55,348 nucleotides of DNA from Colwellia sp. (GCA_029938115.1 JAPYOP010000025.1:1-55348); one strand, 5' to 3'; positions 44,021 through 53,418 are shown, numbered from the stretch's first letter. Numbers and translations: made by a program. Notes: a model not told the origin generated them from the letters alone.

Positions 44021-44818
44021 ATGACACATGAAAATGTAACGCCAATGACATCGATAAAAGCTGAAGCGCCACAAAAAGTTATTATTGAAATGAAAAGCTT
44101 AACGAAAGTCTTTTCAACCGAAAGTATAGAAACTCACGCCTTACGTGGTGTTAATTTGGCTATTTATAATCAAGACTATATTTCAATTTCTGGCCCTTCT
44201 GGCTGTGGTAAATCGACCTTGTTATCTTTGTTGGGCCTGCTTGATACACCAACATCAGGTCAATATTTTATTGATGGTCAAGATGTTAGTAATTTATCCA
44301 TTAATGACCGAGCTGAAATTCGAAATCAACATATTGGTTTTGTTTTTCAAGCCTTTAACTTAATTGATGAATTGAGTGTGTTTGATAACGTCGCTTTACC
44401 TTTGAGATATAGAGAGCCAGCGATGTTAGAAAAAGATATCAAAAAAGAAGTATTAACAAGCCTAGAGAAGGTGGCTATGTCACATCGTTGTGATCATAAA
44501 CCTAATCAGCTTTCGGGTGGTCAACAACAACGTATTGCAATTGCTCGTGGGCTTGTCGGTAAGCCAACTATTTTATTAGTGGATGAGCCTACAGGTAACC
44601 TAGACTCTAAAAATGGCGATGCGGTAATGGCAATGTTAGCCAAGTTAAATAGCGAAGGTATGACAATTTGCATGGTGACGCATGATCCAAGATATGCGGA
44701 TATGGCAAAACGTAAATTACATCTGTTAGATGGCCTTATTGCCGATGAGTACGGTACGGGTGAATATTCTGTTGATGCACTTGCTTTAGAAAAACTTAGT
44801 GCGCAGGAGGCAAAATGA
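44021..44818 (+). CDS. ABC transporter ATPase (MacB/LolD type), module 2
   Basis: 265 residues, 28 longer than its module 1 paralogue through an N-terminal lead of about 20 residues and a longer C-terminus. Walker A GPSGCGKST, Q loop FVFQAFN, signature LSGGQQQRIAIARG, Walker B LLVDEPTG and VTHD are intact. It overlaps the permease start by 4 bp (ATGA), implying coupled translation. TAGGAAA precedes the ATG. Confidence 0.93.
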   Translation: MTHENVTPMTSIKAEAPQKVIIEMKSLTKVFSTESIETHALRGVNLAIYNQDYISISGPSGCGKSTLLSLLGLLDTPTSGQYFIDGQDVSNLSINDRAEIRNQHIGFVFQAFNLIDELSVFDNVALPLRYREPAMLEKDIKKEVLTSLEKVAMSHRCDHKPNQLSGGQQQRIAIARGLVGKPTILLVDEPTGNLDSKNGDAVMAMLAKLNSEGMTICMVTHDPRYADMAKRKLHLLDGLIADEYGTGEYSVDALALEKLSAQEAK

Positions 44819-47253
44819 ACAGCTTCCTTCGCCATTTGAAATTTGAGCTTTCCTTGGCAAAATCAGCCTTGTTAAAGGTTCCCGGCTTTTCAGCCACCGT
44901 TATCGCTACACTCTCAGTCACCTTGGGTGCGTTAATTTGTATTTTTAGCTTAAACCATGTGTTATTAGTTAAATCATTACCCTATACAAATGCTGAACAA
45001 TTGGTTGTTGTGCAGCAGTCATATACCGAAGGTGGCGAAAGTTGGAGTGGCTCTCAGTCAGCACCAGGAATGTTGTTATGGTATAAAAACCAGCAAGTTT
45101 TTGACGAGTTTTCCTTAGTTTTTGACCATAAAGAATTAGTTGCGGACCATCCTGATCAACCGAATGCTTTGATTAACTTCGTTACGCCAGAATATTTTTC
45201 ATTATTGACACCACAAATGCATTTAGGACGTGTAATCAAAGAAAGTGAAGGGCTAGATACACACCAAGCCGTTGTTGTATTAAGTTATCAAACATGGCAA
45301 AAGTGGTATCAAAGTGACACTAATATTATTGGCCGTAAAACGATGATCGGCCATATTAGCTACAAGGTGATTGGCGTAACAGGTGAAAGCTTTATGGCAC
45401 CTGAAAATAGATACAATGAAGCGCCGAACTTTTGGATTCCATGGGATTATCAGAGTTTAGATATTACCCATTGGGGCATAATGACAAGGGCATTAAACAG
45501 TATTGGTAAACTAAAAGCAGGTATTTCACCACGGCAAGCGTCGGCTCAATTAGGTGCAATGCTTAACGAAAAGTTTATTGCCAGTGATGCCTCTGAAGAT
45601 GGTGATACGGCGGGCGCAAAAATAGTGTCTTTAAAGGATGTTATTGTCGGAGACAGTTCAAGAGTTGCGTTGTTATTGTTAAGTGGCGTTATTGGCTTAT
45701 TATTAATTGCTGTTACTAATGTCACTAATTTGTTTCTTTCACGAGCGGCACAAAAGCAAAGAACTATGGCAATTCAAGCCGCTTTAGGCGCTAAACCTAA
45801 TCAGCTGTTTATTTCAATGTTCGCAGAAAGTTTAATTTTATCTGTTGTTGCGGGCGCATTAGGTTTATTGATCGCTGGTTGGGGTTTTGTTTTATTAGAT
45901 GAATTGGCAGCTCAGCAATTACCTCGAATTTCAGAGTTAGGCATAGATAACACGACGCTAATGTTCACTGGCTTTATCGTCATATTTTTAGCTGGTGTAT
46001 TTGCCAAATTATCAAGCCGAGTGGTGAACTACGACGCTTTGCAAGCACAATTACAAAGCAGTGGTAAAGGCAGCGGTTTACAGGTTTCTAAACGAGTTAG
46101 ACATTTTCTTATTGCTATGCAAGTTGCCTTAGCGACTTTGTTATTAGCAGGGGCATCGGTTGTTATTGAGCAAGCACTCGAAACAATATTACATCCGCTT
46201 GGTTTTAATGAAGAAGATGTTTTTTACTTACGTGTAGATAGACCTAAAGGCGCTAATTATTCGCAAGAAAGCTTGGTTGAAATGAATTTGTTAACCTTAA
46301 CTATTAAAAGTGAGTTAGAGAAATTACCGCAAGTAGAAAAGGTTTCAAGAAGTATTAGGCCTGTTATTTTTAAAGGTAATAACTCGATGGGTTTGAATGA
46401 TAGAAATGACAAACGGGTTGGTAGTTTTGCTTTCAATATGGTCGACCATAATTATTTCGATATTCTTGAGTTACCGTTAGTGCAAGGTAAAACGTTTATT
46501 GAGCAAAAAGATCCTCGTTATAGCATTAATGAAATAATTTTGAGTGAGTCATTAGCTCAAGAGCTTGCACCCGCGGGTGATGCCATAGGTAAAGTATTTA
46601 AAATACAACCAACTCAACCACTAAAAGTGATTGGAATTGCTAAAGATTATTATCGACCAGGTATGAATAATGAGTACGGATATCACCGTTATTATTTGCC
46701 CTATGCTGCTTTTGAAGATTTTGGTTTTGATATTAAAGTGACGGAAGGCGCGCAATTAACGCGTGAACTAATACTGCCGCTATTATTAAAGCTCAATTCA
46801 AAACTTAGAATTAGAACCGTAATAAGTCATACACAGCAACATGCAGATCTTATTTATAAACATAAATTAACCGCAGGTTTAACCATAGTGCTTGGGTTAT
46901 TATCGTTACTATTAGCTGCAGCAGGTATTTATGGTGTGCTTAATTACAGCACACAAATGCGTCGATATGAGCTAGGTATTCATTTAGCTTTAGGTGCAAA
47001 AACTCATCGTATTAAGAATATGGTAATGAAAGAAAGTTTATATCCGGTGCTTATAGGTATGTTGTGCAGTGCTGTATTGTCGGTGATTATTTTTCTTATT
47101 GTTAGGCAACAACTGAGTTTTGTTATAAATATTAATATTGTTGGTATGTTAATGGTTGTCCCGATAATGTTAGCTGTTGCTTATATTGCTTGTTATATTC
47201 CGATAAAGGCAGCGATAACAGAAGATCCAATAAAAGCACTGCGTAATGAGTAA
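44815..47253 (+). CDS. ABC transporter permease (MacB/FtsX type, two FtsX domains), module 2
   Basis: 812 residues. Same architecture as the module 1 permease: N-terminal helix, periplasmic domain, FtsX block (about 280-405, with RAAQKQRTMAIQAALGAKPN), second periplasmic domain, final FtsX block (about 685-805, with MRRYELGIHLALGAKTH). AGGAGG stands 5 bp before the ATG. Sequence has diverged strongly from module 1 in the periplasmic parts, suggesting a different substrate. Confidence 0.9.
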   Translation: MNSFLRHLKFELSLAKSALLKVPGFSATVIATLSVTLGALICIFSLNHVLLVKSLPYTNAEQLVVVQQSYTEGGESWSGSQSAPGMLLWYKNQQVFDEFSLVFDHKELVADHPDQPNALINFVTPEYFSLLTPQMHLGRVIKESEGLDTHQAVVVLSYQTWQKWYQSDTNIIGRKTMIGHISYKVIGVTGESFMAPENRYNEAPNFWIPWDYQSLDITHWGIMTRALNSIGKLKAGISPRQASAQLGAMLNEKFIASDASEDGDTAGAKIVSLKDVIVGDSSRVALLLLSGVIGLLLIAVTNVTNLFLSRAAQKQRTMAIQAALGAKPNQLFISMFAESLILSVVAGALGLLIAGWGFVLLDELAAQQLPRISELGIDNTTLMFTGFIVIFLAGVFAKLSSRVVNYDALQAQLQSSGKGSGLQVSKRVRHFLIAMQVALATLLLAGASVVIEQALETILHPLGFNEEDVFYLRVDRPKGANYSQESLVEMNLLTLTIKSELEKLPQVEKVSRSIRPVIFKGNNSMGLNDRNDKRVGSFAFNMVDHNYFDILELPLVQGKTFIEQKDPRYSINEIILSESLAQELAPAGDAIGKVFKIQPTQPLKVIGIAKDYYRPGMNNEYGYHRYYLPYAAFEDFGFDIKVTEGAQLTRELILPLLLKLNSKLRIRTVISHTQQHADLIYKHKLTAGLTIVLGLLSLLLAAAGIYGVLNYSTQMRRYELGIHLALGAKTHRIKNMVMKESLYPVLIGMLCSAVLSVIIFLIVRQQLSFVININIVGMLMVVPIMLAVAYIACYIPIKAAITEDPIKALRNE

Positions 47254-47269
47254 CGAGTCCGAGTGAATA

Positions 47270-47298
47270 AAAAGGTTAGCAAGTAACTAACTTTTTTT
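47270..47298 (+). terminator. terminator or attenuator between permease and activator, module 2
   Basis: GTTAG (47275-47279) pairs with CTAAC (47287-47291), flanked by A-rich sequence and followed by seven T (47292-47298). It would reduce read-through from the transporter genes into the regulator genes. Confidence 0.6.
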
Positions 47299-47338
47299 GA
47301 TAGCCCTATTTTTTGAAAGAAGCATAAAAGGAAACAGA

Positions 47339-48703
47339 ATGAGTTTAACAATTTTGGTCATTGACGACATGGCTGATGTGCGTTTAAGTGCAAACTTTCT
47401 CTTGAGTAATCAAGGTTATAATGTGCTTGAAGCTGATTCTGTTTTGCGCGCACTTGATGTGATTAAGCAAGACAAAGTCGACCTTGTTTTACTGGATATG
47501 AATTACTCATCAGACACCACTTCGGGTCAAGAAGGCTTAAACTTTTTAGCTAAATTGACGAAGCTCGACATTAATATCCCCGTTGTAGCGATGACTGGCT
47601 GGTCAAGTGTTGACCTAGCAGTAAAAGCCATGCAACAAGGAGCCACTGACTTTATTGAAAAACCTTGGGATAACCAACGCTTATTGCAAATCATTAAGCA
47701 GCAAATTCAGGTTACGGATTTAAAGAAGCAAAATAGACGATTACGCCAGCAGCAACAAAGTGAAAGTAGTGAAAACAGTGCTAGCTTGATTTGGCAATCG
47801 AAGGCGATGTCGAAATTGATGGCACAGATAAAGCGTATTGCAAAAACTGATGCCACTATATTATTAACCGGAGAAAATGGTACCGGTAAATCAAGTGTTG
47901 CTGCTTATATTCACCAACTTTCTGCGCGTTGTCAGCAGAGTTTAGTAACAGTGAATATGGGCGCAATTCCTGAATCACTTTTTGAAAGTGAATTGTTTGG
48001 TCATAAAAAAGGTGCTTTTACTGATGCCAAAGAAACCCGTGTTGGTCGCTTTGAAATGGCCAATGAAGGCACACTGTTTTTAGACGAAATTGCCAACATC
48101 CCTTTAGCGCAACAAGCAAAATTACTTAGAGTGCTCGAGTCAAATGAATATGAAATGGTAGGCTCTAGTATTACCGAATGCGCTAATGTTCGTTTAATTA
48201 GCGCCTCCAATGCTAACTTTGAAGACCTTATTCGAGATGAAAAATTTAGAGCTGACTTATTCTATCGGCTCAACACCATAGAAATTCATATTCCGCCCTT
48301 ACGTGAGCGCACTGAAGATATATTACCTTTGGCAGAGCATTTTGTTGCAAAGCATGCCTTGCGCTATGGGCAGGTTGATCTAATTTTAGCTGATGATGTC
48401 GCGATAAAATTGAAAGGATATGATTGGCCAGGCAACATTAGGGAGCTGAGTCATGTGATGGAAAGAGCGGTTTTGTTTGCCGATGAAAAAATAATAACCG
48501 CACAAGCGATTACCCTCAAAAAACAAGCTAGTCAATCGGGTGAAGAAACACTGCCTTTTATGACTTTAGAGCAGGCAGAGCAACAATTGCTGATGCAAGC
48601 TTTGCAAAAAACAGATGGTCTAACGGTTGAAGCTGCTGATTTATTGGGTATAAGCAAAAGTGCTATTTATCGCCGTATGGAAAAATATGACATTAAAAAC
48701 TGA
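47339..48703 (+). CDS. sigma-54-dependent response regulator (NtrC family), module 2
   Basis: 454 residues from ATG 47339, with AAGGAAA 6 bp upstream; the frame from 47297 crosses the terminator. Receiver with IDD and phospho-acceptor Asp53 in LLDMNYSSDTTSG. AAA+ domain with Walker A GENGTGKS, contact loop GAFTDA, Walker B TLFLDEIA. Fis-type helix-turn-helix ends LGISKSAIYRRMEKY. Paralogue of the module 1 regulator. Its 3' end overlaps the start of the kinase gene by 17 bp. Confidence 0.93.
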   Translation: MSLTILVIDDMADVRLSANFLLSNQGYNVLEADSVLRALDVIKQDKVDLVLLDMNYSSDTTSGQEGLNFLAKLTKLDINIPVVAMTGWSSVDLAVKAMQQGATDFIEKPWDNQRLLQIIKQQIQVTDLKKQNRRLRQQQQSESSENSASLIWQSKAMSKLMAQIKRIAKTDATILLTGENGTGKSSVAAYIHQLSARCQQSLVTVNMGAIPESLFESELFGHKKGAFTDAKETRVGRFEMANEGTLFLDEIANIPLAQQAKLLRVLESNEYEMVGSSITECANVRLISASNANFEDLIRDEKFRADLFYRLNTIEIHIPPLRERTEDILPLAEHFVAKHALRYGQVDLILADDVAIKLKGYDWPGNIRELSHVMERAVLFADEKIITAQAITLKKQASQSGEETLPFMTLEQAEQQLLMQALQKTDGLTVEAADLLGISKSAIYRRMEKYDIKN

Positions 48704-50027
48704 GCCATTACAGGTCGAGCAAAAAGTGAGAAAAAACCAATCTCTTGAGCGGCAATTGAAAGTTGCACTAACGGTACTTGTGGGGATTTTACTTGGCTTG
48801 GTTTTATCAATAATGTCATTACTTTCGTTAACCGTATTAGCGCAACTCACTGTGTTAACTGTGGTTTTTGTGCCGTTGGGTATTGTTTTTATAGGGTTTT
48901 ATAACAAAATAATCACGCCATTCTATAGCTTAACTAATTTAGTTGAAGCGGTGCGACTTGAAGATTATAGTTTACGCATAAAAGACCATTACCAAGCCGG
49001 TATTTTACATACACTAACACAAGAAATAGCCGTATTGTCTGATGATTTACAGCAGCGAAAGCAAGTATATGATCAGCACACCTTACTTATTTATCACCTT
49101 ATTGAGCAGCTAGAAACACCTATTGCTATTTTTAATAATCAGCACCAGCTAAGCCATGCTAATGCGGCATTTTCGCAATACATAGAACAACCTTGGCAAA
49201 CAAAGCGCTTAACGGCGAGTGAAAAGTTGGGTTTGGTTTTTAAAGACGGTTGGCAGTTTAAAGATCAACATGAAAGTAGTCGCTGGCAAATAAAATACAG
49301 CCAATTTGTTGAACAGGAACAAACGTATCATCTAGTAATATTAACCAATGTTGAAGAGTTATTAAGGGCAAATCAGCAAAAATCTTGGCAGCAAATTATT
49401 CGCGTATTAAGCCATGAAATTCGCAACTCATTAACACCAATAAAATCCTTAGCGCAAACATTGGCAAGCCTTGAATCAGAAGACTCAAAATCGAAACAAG
49501 CCCTGCAAGTCATTGTTGATAGAAGTAATTCATTAGAAGAATTTGTTAATCGCTATGGTGATATCAGTAAAAACATAGTGATAAATAAATCATGGATTAA
49601 TAGTACGGAGCTTGTTAACACTATCACTACGCTATTCTCTCAAAATACTATTTTAGTTGATAATAAAGTTGATAGAATATGGGCTGATGTTGTTTTATTA
49701 AAGCAAGTGTTAATTAATCTAATAAAAAATGCCGTTGAAGCAAGCAGCGAAAGTGATAAACCACGTATTGAGTTAATACTTTCTTCACAACAAAAAAGCG
49801 CAGGAGAAAGCGTGGTAATTGAGGTTGTTGATAATGGTCAAGGCATCGCCAACATTGATAATTTATTTGTGCCTTTTTATACCACTAAAAAGCAAGGGCA
49901 AGGTATAGGGCTTGGTTTGAGTCAAAATATCATTGAGCAACATGGTGGACGGTTAACCTTGATAAATAATGAAAATAAGCAAGGGGCTACGGCAAAAATT
50001 CTTCTTTCGCAAAAGGGCAAACTTTAA
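48687..50027 (+). CDS. NtrY-like sensor histidine kinase, module 2
   Basis: 446 residues from ATG 48687 (TGGAAAA upstream; a GTG at 48660 is also in frame). It overlaps the regulator gene. Two transmembrane helices (about 25-45 and 48-68), a HAMP-like and a PAS-like region, DHp with RVLSHEIRNSLTPI, and HATPase_c (NLIKNAVEA, DNGQGI, GQGIGLGL) are present. Partner of the regulator just upstream; no extended periplasmic sensor domain. Confidence 0.9.
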   Translation: MTLKTEPLQVEQKVRKNQSLERQLKVALTVLVGILLGLVLSIMSLLSLTVLAQLTVLTVVFVPLGIVFIGFYNKIITPFYSLTNLVEAVRLEDYSLRIKDHYQAGILHTLTQEIAVLSDDLQQRKQVYDQHTLLIYHLIEQLETPIAIFNNQHQLSHANAAFSQYIEQPWQTKRLTASEKLGLVFKDGWQFKDQHESSRWQIKYSQFVEQEQTYHLVILTNVEELLRANQQKSWQQIIRVLSHEIRNSLTPIKSLAQTLASLESEDSKSKQALQVIVDRSNSLEEFVNRYGDISKNIVINKSWINSTELVNTITTLFSQNTILVDNKVDRIWADVVLLKQVLINLIKNAVEASSESDKPRIELILSSQQKSAGESVVIEVVDNGQGIANIDNLFVPFYTTKKQGQGIGLGLSQNIIEQHGGRLTLINNENKQGATAKILLSQKGKL

Positions 50028-50489
50028 ATGAAAACTATTATATCAATTTTACTGTGGCTAACCTTAGGGGGGCCATCAATACAAGCCGCAGAGTTTAATG
50101 CAAAAGAGTTTGCTCATAGTTACTTTGGTGCTTGGACTGCAAGTCAATCACCACAGGCGACAAAAGAAGATATTGAGCACTATCTTTCATTTCTAACTGA
50201 AGATGTTGGACATCAACATTTACCATACGATCCTGATGACAACCGCAGCACAGAGGGTAAAAATAATATGCGTAAAGGTATGAATCACTACCTTGGCGTT
50301 CACACTGAATATGCAGGTACTTTAGTTAGCATTACCCTTGGCTATGATGTGGTGGTTATACAGTATGATACGGTAGCAACAGGTGTTCATCCTCAAACCA
50401 AAGAAGTCATAGTACAAAAATATCAAACATTAGAAGTGCTTGAAATTGAAAAAGACAAAGTATCTGTGATTCGTAAATATAGTGAATAA
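50028..50489 (+). CDS. exported SnoaL/NTF2-like protein
   Basis: 153 residues. The ATG follows the kinase stop codon directly (TAA-ATG), so it belongs to the module 2 operon. It has a signal peptide (about 1-20, ending QAA) and a small alpha+beta-barrel domain with FAHSYFGAWTA, YLSFLTEDVGHQHLPYDPDDN and alternating strands VVVIQYDTVATG and VQKYQTLEVLEIE. SnoaL/NTF2 folds bind or modify small hydrophobic ligands; the role here is unknown. Confidence 0.7.
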   Translation: MKTIISILLWLTLGGPSIQAAEFNAKEFAHSYFGAWTASQSPQATKEDIEHYLSFLTEDVGHQHLPYDPDDNRSTEGKNNMRKGMNHYLGVHTEYAGTLVSITLGYDVVVIQYDTVATGVHPQTKEVIVQKYQTLEVLEIEKDKVSVIRKYSE

Positions 50490-50506
50490 ATAAAGTCAGC
50501 AATATA

Positions 50507-51562
50507 ATGCAAGTTCAACCCACTAACATTGTCCAATTCATTTTCGTATTTCAGGTGCTGTTTGGCACCTTCCTTATATGGAAGAATACTCGCTATCGTG
50601 GCTTGTGTTATTTATTAATATTTGCTGCTTTTTCAATGATGTTCAACTTAGCTGAAGAGCTAGCGAAAACCTCCCAGATATACCTTGTTACACCAGCATT
50701 TCTTCTGGGGAAAGGGCCATTGTTTTACTTGTTTGTTTATCAATTAGTTTATCCAGAGAAAAAAATAAATAATGCATATCTAATTCATCTTGCTCCCATG
50801 TTGATAGTTTTCCCCTTAACACAGTGGCCTCAGCTGGTGATTGCCTTAGGCACTATTAGTCAGTTGGTTTATGCTTATATGTCGGTAAGGTTAATTTATG
50901 CCTATCATAATGCTTCTGCTTCGATGCGTTCAGATGCTGACTCATTACAGTTATTCTGGTTAGTGAAAGTGTTAGCCGCTTTTCTTGCTTTAGGTTTACT
51001 TGATTTAATAAGACTAAATCTACAACCCTATATTACCGTTGATTTAAATCTAGCAGGGCAGTTATTCGAAAATTCTACCATCTTAGTATTATTTAGTTTC
51101 TTGATTTATAAAGCCGTTCAACATCCTCGATTATTTAATGGCATGAGTGACTTTGAAGACTTAGAGCAAAATATGCATGAGAATGCCGAGCTAGAACGCG
51201 AAGATACCACCGCAACAATATTTGCAAGTTTAGAGCAACTTATCAAAGAAAAATCATTGCACCATAAACCTCGATTATCATTGAATGATTTAGCAATAGA
51301 AACCGGTTTAAATACTAGGGAAATATCGCGGGCGATTAATCAAAGGGCTAATTACAGTTTTTGTGATTATATTAATAAGCTACGAGTTGAAGATTTAAAA
51401 GATAAGCTATTAAGTGATACTAGCGTGAAAATTTCAATTTTAGATAAAGCTTTTGATGTTGGCTTTAATTCAAAATCTAGTTTTAACTTAATATTTAAAA
51501 GAGAAACGGGTACCACGCCAACTCAATTTATGAGCAGCCTTAAACTTAAAAAAAACCTGTAA
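50507..51562 (+). CDS. membrane-bound AraC-family transcription regulator
   Basis: 351 residues. The N-terminal half (about 1-210) has six to seven hydrophobic helices with short loops. The C-terminal AraC helix-turn-helix pair (about 245-345) reads LSLNDLAIETGLNTREISRAIN and DKAFDVGFNSKSSFNLIFKRETGTTPTQF. Such regulators bind DNA from the membrane. It lies 17 bp after the SnoaL-like gene and before the amidohydrolase, a probable target. Confidence 0.85.
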   Translation: MQVQPTNIVQFIFVFQVLFGTFLIWKNTRYRGLCYLLIFAAFSMMFNLAEELAKTSQIYLVTPAFLLGKGPLFYLFVYQLVYPEKKINNAYLIHLAPMLIVFPLTQWPQLVIALGTISQLVYAYMSVRLIYAYHNASASMRSDADSLQLFWLVKVLAAFLALGLLDLIRLNLQPYITVDLNLAGQLFENSTILVLFSFLIYKAVQHPRLFNGMSDFEDLEQNMHENAELEREDTTATIFASLEQLIKEKSLHHKPRLSLNDLAIETGLNTREISRAINQRANYSFCDYINKLRVEDLKDKLLSDTSVKISILDKAFDVGFNSKSSFNLIFKRETGTTPTQFMSSLKLKKNL

Positions 51563-51632
51563 ACAGTAATCTATGGCTTTGTGCTGTTTTGACCGTGCAT
51601 TATCACGATCTAGGACGCATGCACTCATCCCT

Positions 51633-51665
51633 TTCTGTAAATTATTATTATCTCAATTTACAGAA
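51633..51665 (+). promoter_or_regulatory. 11-bp perfect inverted repeat before the amidohydrolase gene
   Basis: TTCTGTAAATT (51633-51643) and AATTTACAGAA (51655-51665) are exact inverted copies with an 11-bp spacer, ending 8 bp before the ATG. It could be an operator, or an RNA hairpin that covers the weak ribosome site (AGAAGAAC). Confidence 0.55.
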
Positions 51666-51673
51666 GAACAAAC

Positions 51674-53119
51674 ATGCTAATACCACGATTTAATAAAGCC
51701 ATCAAAACGTCATTTTTAACACTATTTACTTTGTTATTACTCTTGATTGTCATAACAACTGTCGCGATTTTTTATCTAGATTATAGAACGCCGCCCGGTT
51801 TGATGCCGGTCATTAATAACAATGCTTTGGTTATTAATGACATCAACATCGTGATGGTCAAAAAAAACCAAGTGCTTAAAAATCGACAAGTAGTTATTCA
51901 AAATGGACGAATAACAGCCATAAATAATGCTAACTTCCCAGTAGATGAAAATATTAAGGTACTTAATGGTAACGGTGCATACCTTACACCGGGTTTATTC
52001 GACATGCATGTTCATGTTTATGATCGAAAGTACTTAATGCTGAACCTTGCCTATGGCGTTACTAGCGTTCGTAATTTGAATGGTAAAAAAATGCATCTAA
52101 GATGGCGAGATGAGTTACAAAATGAACAATGGTTAGGTAGCAACTTATACCTCAGTTCCCCCATTTTAGCTGGAAAAGGTACTCATGCATTAAATCAAGA
52201 AATACTATCGCCACAAGAAGGCAGAGCCGAAGTTAATAAAGCCAAAGCTAATGGGTATGACCTCATTAAAGTGTATGGCTATTTAGATGCTGATATTTTT
52301 GAAGCTATTATTGATGAAGCTCGGTTGATTAATATCCCCGTCGCAAAGCATGGGCCGCACCCTGCAAAAGACTCTGATTGGAGTTATGTTTCAGGCTTGC
52401 AGTCTTTAGAGCATGTTGAAGATATTTTTCAGGGTCCTTTGAATTATCAATTTGATCACCAAGCATTGCAAACCATTGCGCAAAAACTTTTAGACGCGAA
52501 TGTGCCTGTTGTGCCAACCTTAGAAACATTTGATCATTTAACTCAGTTAAGTAACGCTAAGCAAACATTTATTGATAGCTTAAGGTTAGATTATTTAAAC
52601 CCGCTTTATTTTGATATTGAAAGTCACTTTACCATTGCTCGTTGGCTTAACGATGATAAAAAGCAAAGTGCGTATCATCTAAAGAAGCAGCAATTTCTTT
52701 TTGAGATAGTAAGGGTTCTTAATGAATATAAGGTGAAACTCTTAGTGGGTTCTGATGCGGGTACTATGTATACCCTTCCGGGAATTGCCACTCATAATGA
52801 AATGCTTTTATTAAGACAAGCGGGCTTATCAAATTTTGAAGTACTCAAAGCCGCGACAATTAACGCCGCCCAAGCTTTAAAAATAGAGCATGATTATGGC
52901 AGTGTCGAGATAGGTAAAGTTGCAGACTTAATTCTCGTCATCCAAAATCCGCTTAATGACATTCAAGTGCTCAAAGCGCCGTATGCTGTTATTAAAAAAG
53001 GACAATGGCTAGGTAAAAGTGAACTTGAAGATATTAAGTCTTCAGCTAAAAATACCGACAGTTACTTTTGGAGTGTTATCGGCTTAATAGAAGATATTTT
53101 AACGCGGTATATTTCTTAA
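51674..53119 (+). CDS. membrane-anchored amidohydrolase (imidazolonepropionase-like)
   Basis: 481 residues. An N-terminal transmembrane anchor (about 14-35) puts the enzyme in the periplasm. The metal-dependent hydrolase domain has HVH (His112 and His114) in LTPGLFDMHVHVYD, further ligands in KVYGYLD, KHGPH and LEHVED, and the catalytic Asp in VGSDAGTM, ending with the composite-domain IGKVADLILV. Family members hydrolyse amide or ester bonds, including prolidase-like dipeptidases; substrate unknown. Confidence 0.85.
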   Translation: MLIPRFNKAIKTSFLTLFTLLLLLIVITTVAIFYLDYRTPPGLMPVINNNALVINDINIVMVKKNQVLKNRQVVIQNGRITAINNANFPVDENIKVLNGNGAYLTPGLFDMHVHVYDRKYLMLNLAYGVTSVRNLNGKKMHLRWRDELQNEQWLGSNLYLSSPILAGKGTHALNQEILSPQEGRAEVNKAKANGYDLIKVYGYLDADIFEAIIDEARLINIPVAKHGPHPAKDSDWSYVSGLQSLEHVEDIFQGPLNYQFDHQALQTIAQKLLDANVPVVPTLETFDHLTQLSNAKQTFIDSLRLDYLNPLYFDIESHFTIARWLNDDKKQSAYHLKKQQFLFEIVRVLNEYKVKLLVGSDAGTMYTLPGIATHNEMLLLRQAGLSNFEVLKAATINAAQALKIEHDYGSVEIGKVADLILVIQNPLNDIQVLKAPYAVIKKGQWLGKSELEDIKSSAKNTDSYFWSVIGLIEDILTRYIS

Positions 53120-53170
53120 TATGTCTATGTAGTTGACACAGGGTGCATGATCAAATTGATAATATCTTAT

Positions 53171-53196
53171 GTAGGTTGGACTTTAGTCCGACAAAA
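53171..53196. repeat. short hairpin repeat
   Basis: GTTGGACT (53175-53182) pairs with AGTCCGAC (53185-53192) around a 2-nt loop. It lies between convergent genes and may act as a bidirectional terminator. Short hairpins of this style are frequent in Colwelliaceae intergenic regions (from general knowledge). Confidence 0.5.
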
Positions 53197-53205
53197 GGCA
53201 ATAAA

Positions 53206-53418
53206 TTACTGACAACAAGAGTCACCCTCTTGAATTGGAGGGCACTTAATCGTGGCAAAAGAGCAATAAACACAGCAGTCTCCTGACAGAGGTTTTAGGA
53301 GTACGTGGCATGAGGTACATTCATAAAAATATTGGCAAGCGTTGGTTGGCATAATTTCTTTTTTCTTTGCGCCGCACTCAGGGCAAGTAATGACTGTTTC
53401 TAGAATGATATTGCTCAT
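53206..53418 (-). CDS. cysteine-rich GDCC-type small protein
   Basis: 70 residues with ten cysteines. It has a zinc-ribbon-like ITCPECGAKKKEIMP and CTSCH, then GDCCVYCSFATIKCPPIQ. The GDCC..CS....CPP motif recurs in small conserved bacterial proteins, often near metal transport or MerT-like genes, but the function is unknown. It starts 4 bp after the stop of the upstream acetyltransferase gene, so they are co-transcribed. Confidence 0.7.
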   Translation of the reverse strand: MSNIILETVITCPECGAKKKEIMPTNACQYFYECTSCHVLLKPLSGDCCVYCSFATIKCPPIQEGDSCCQ

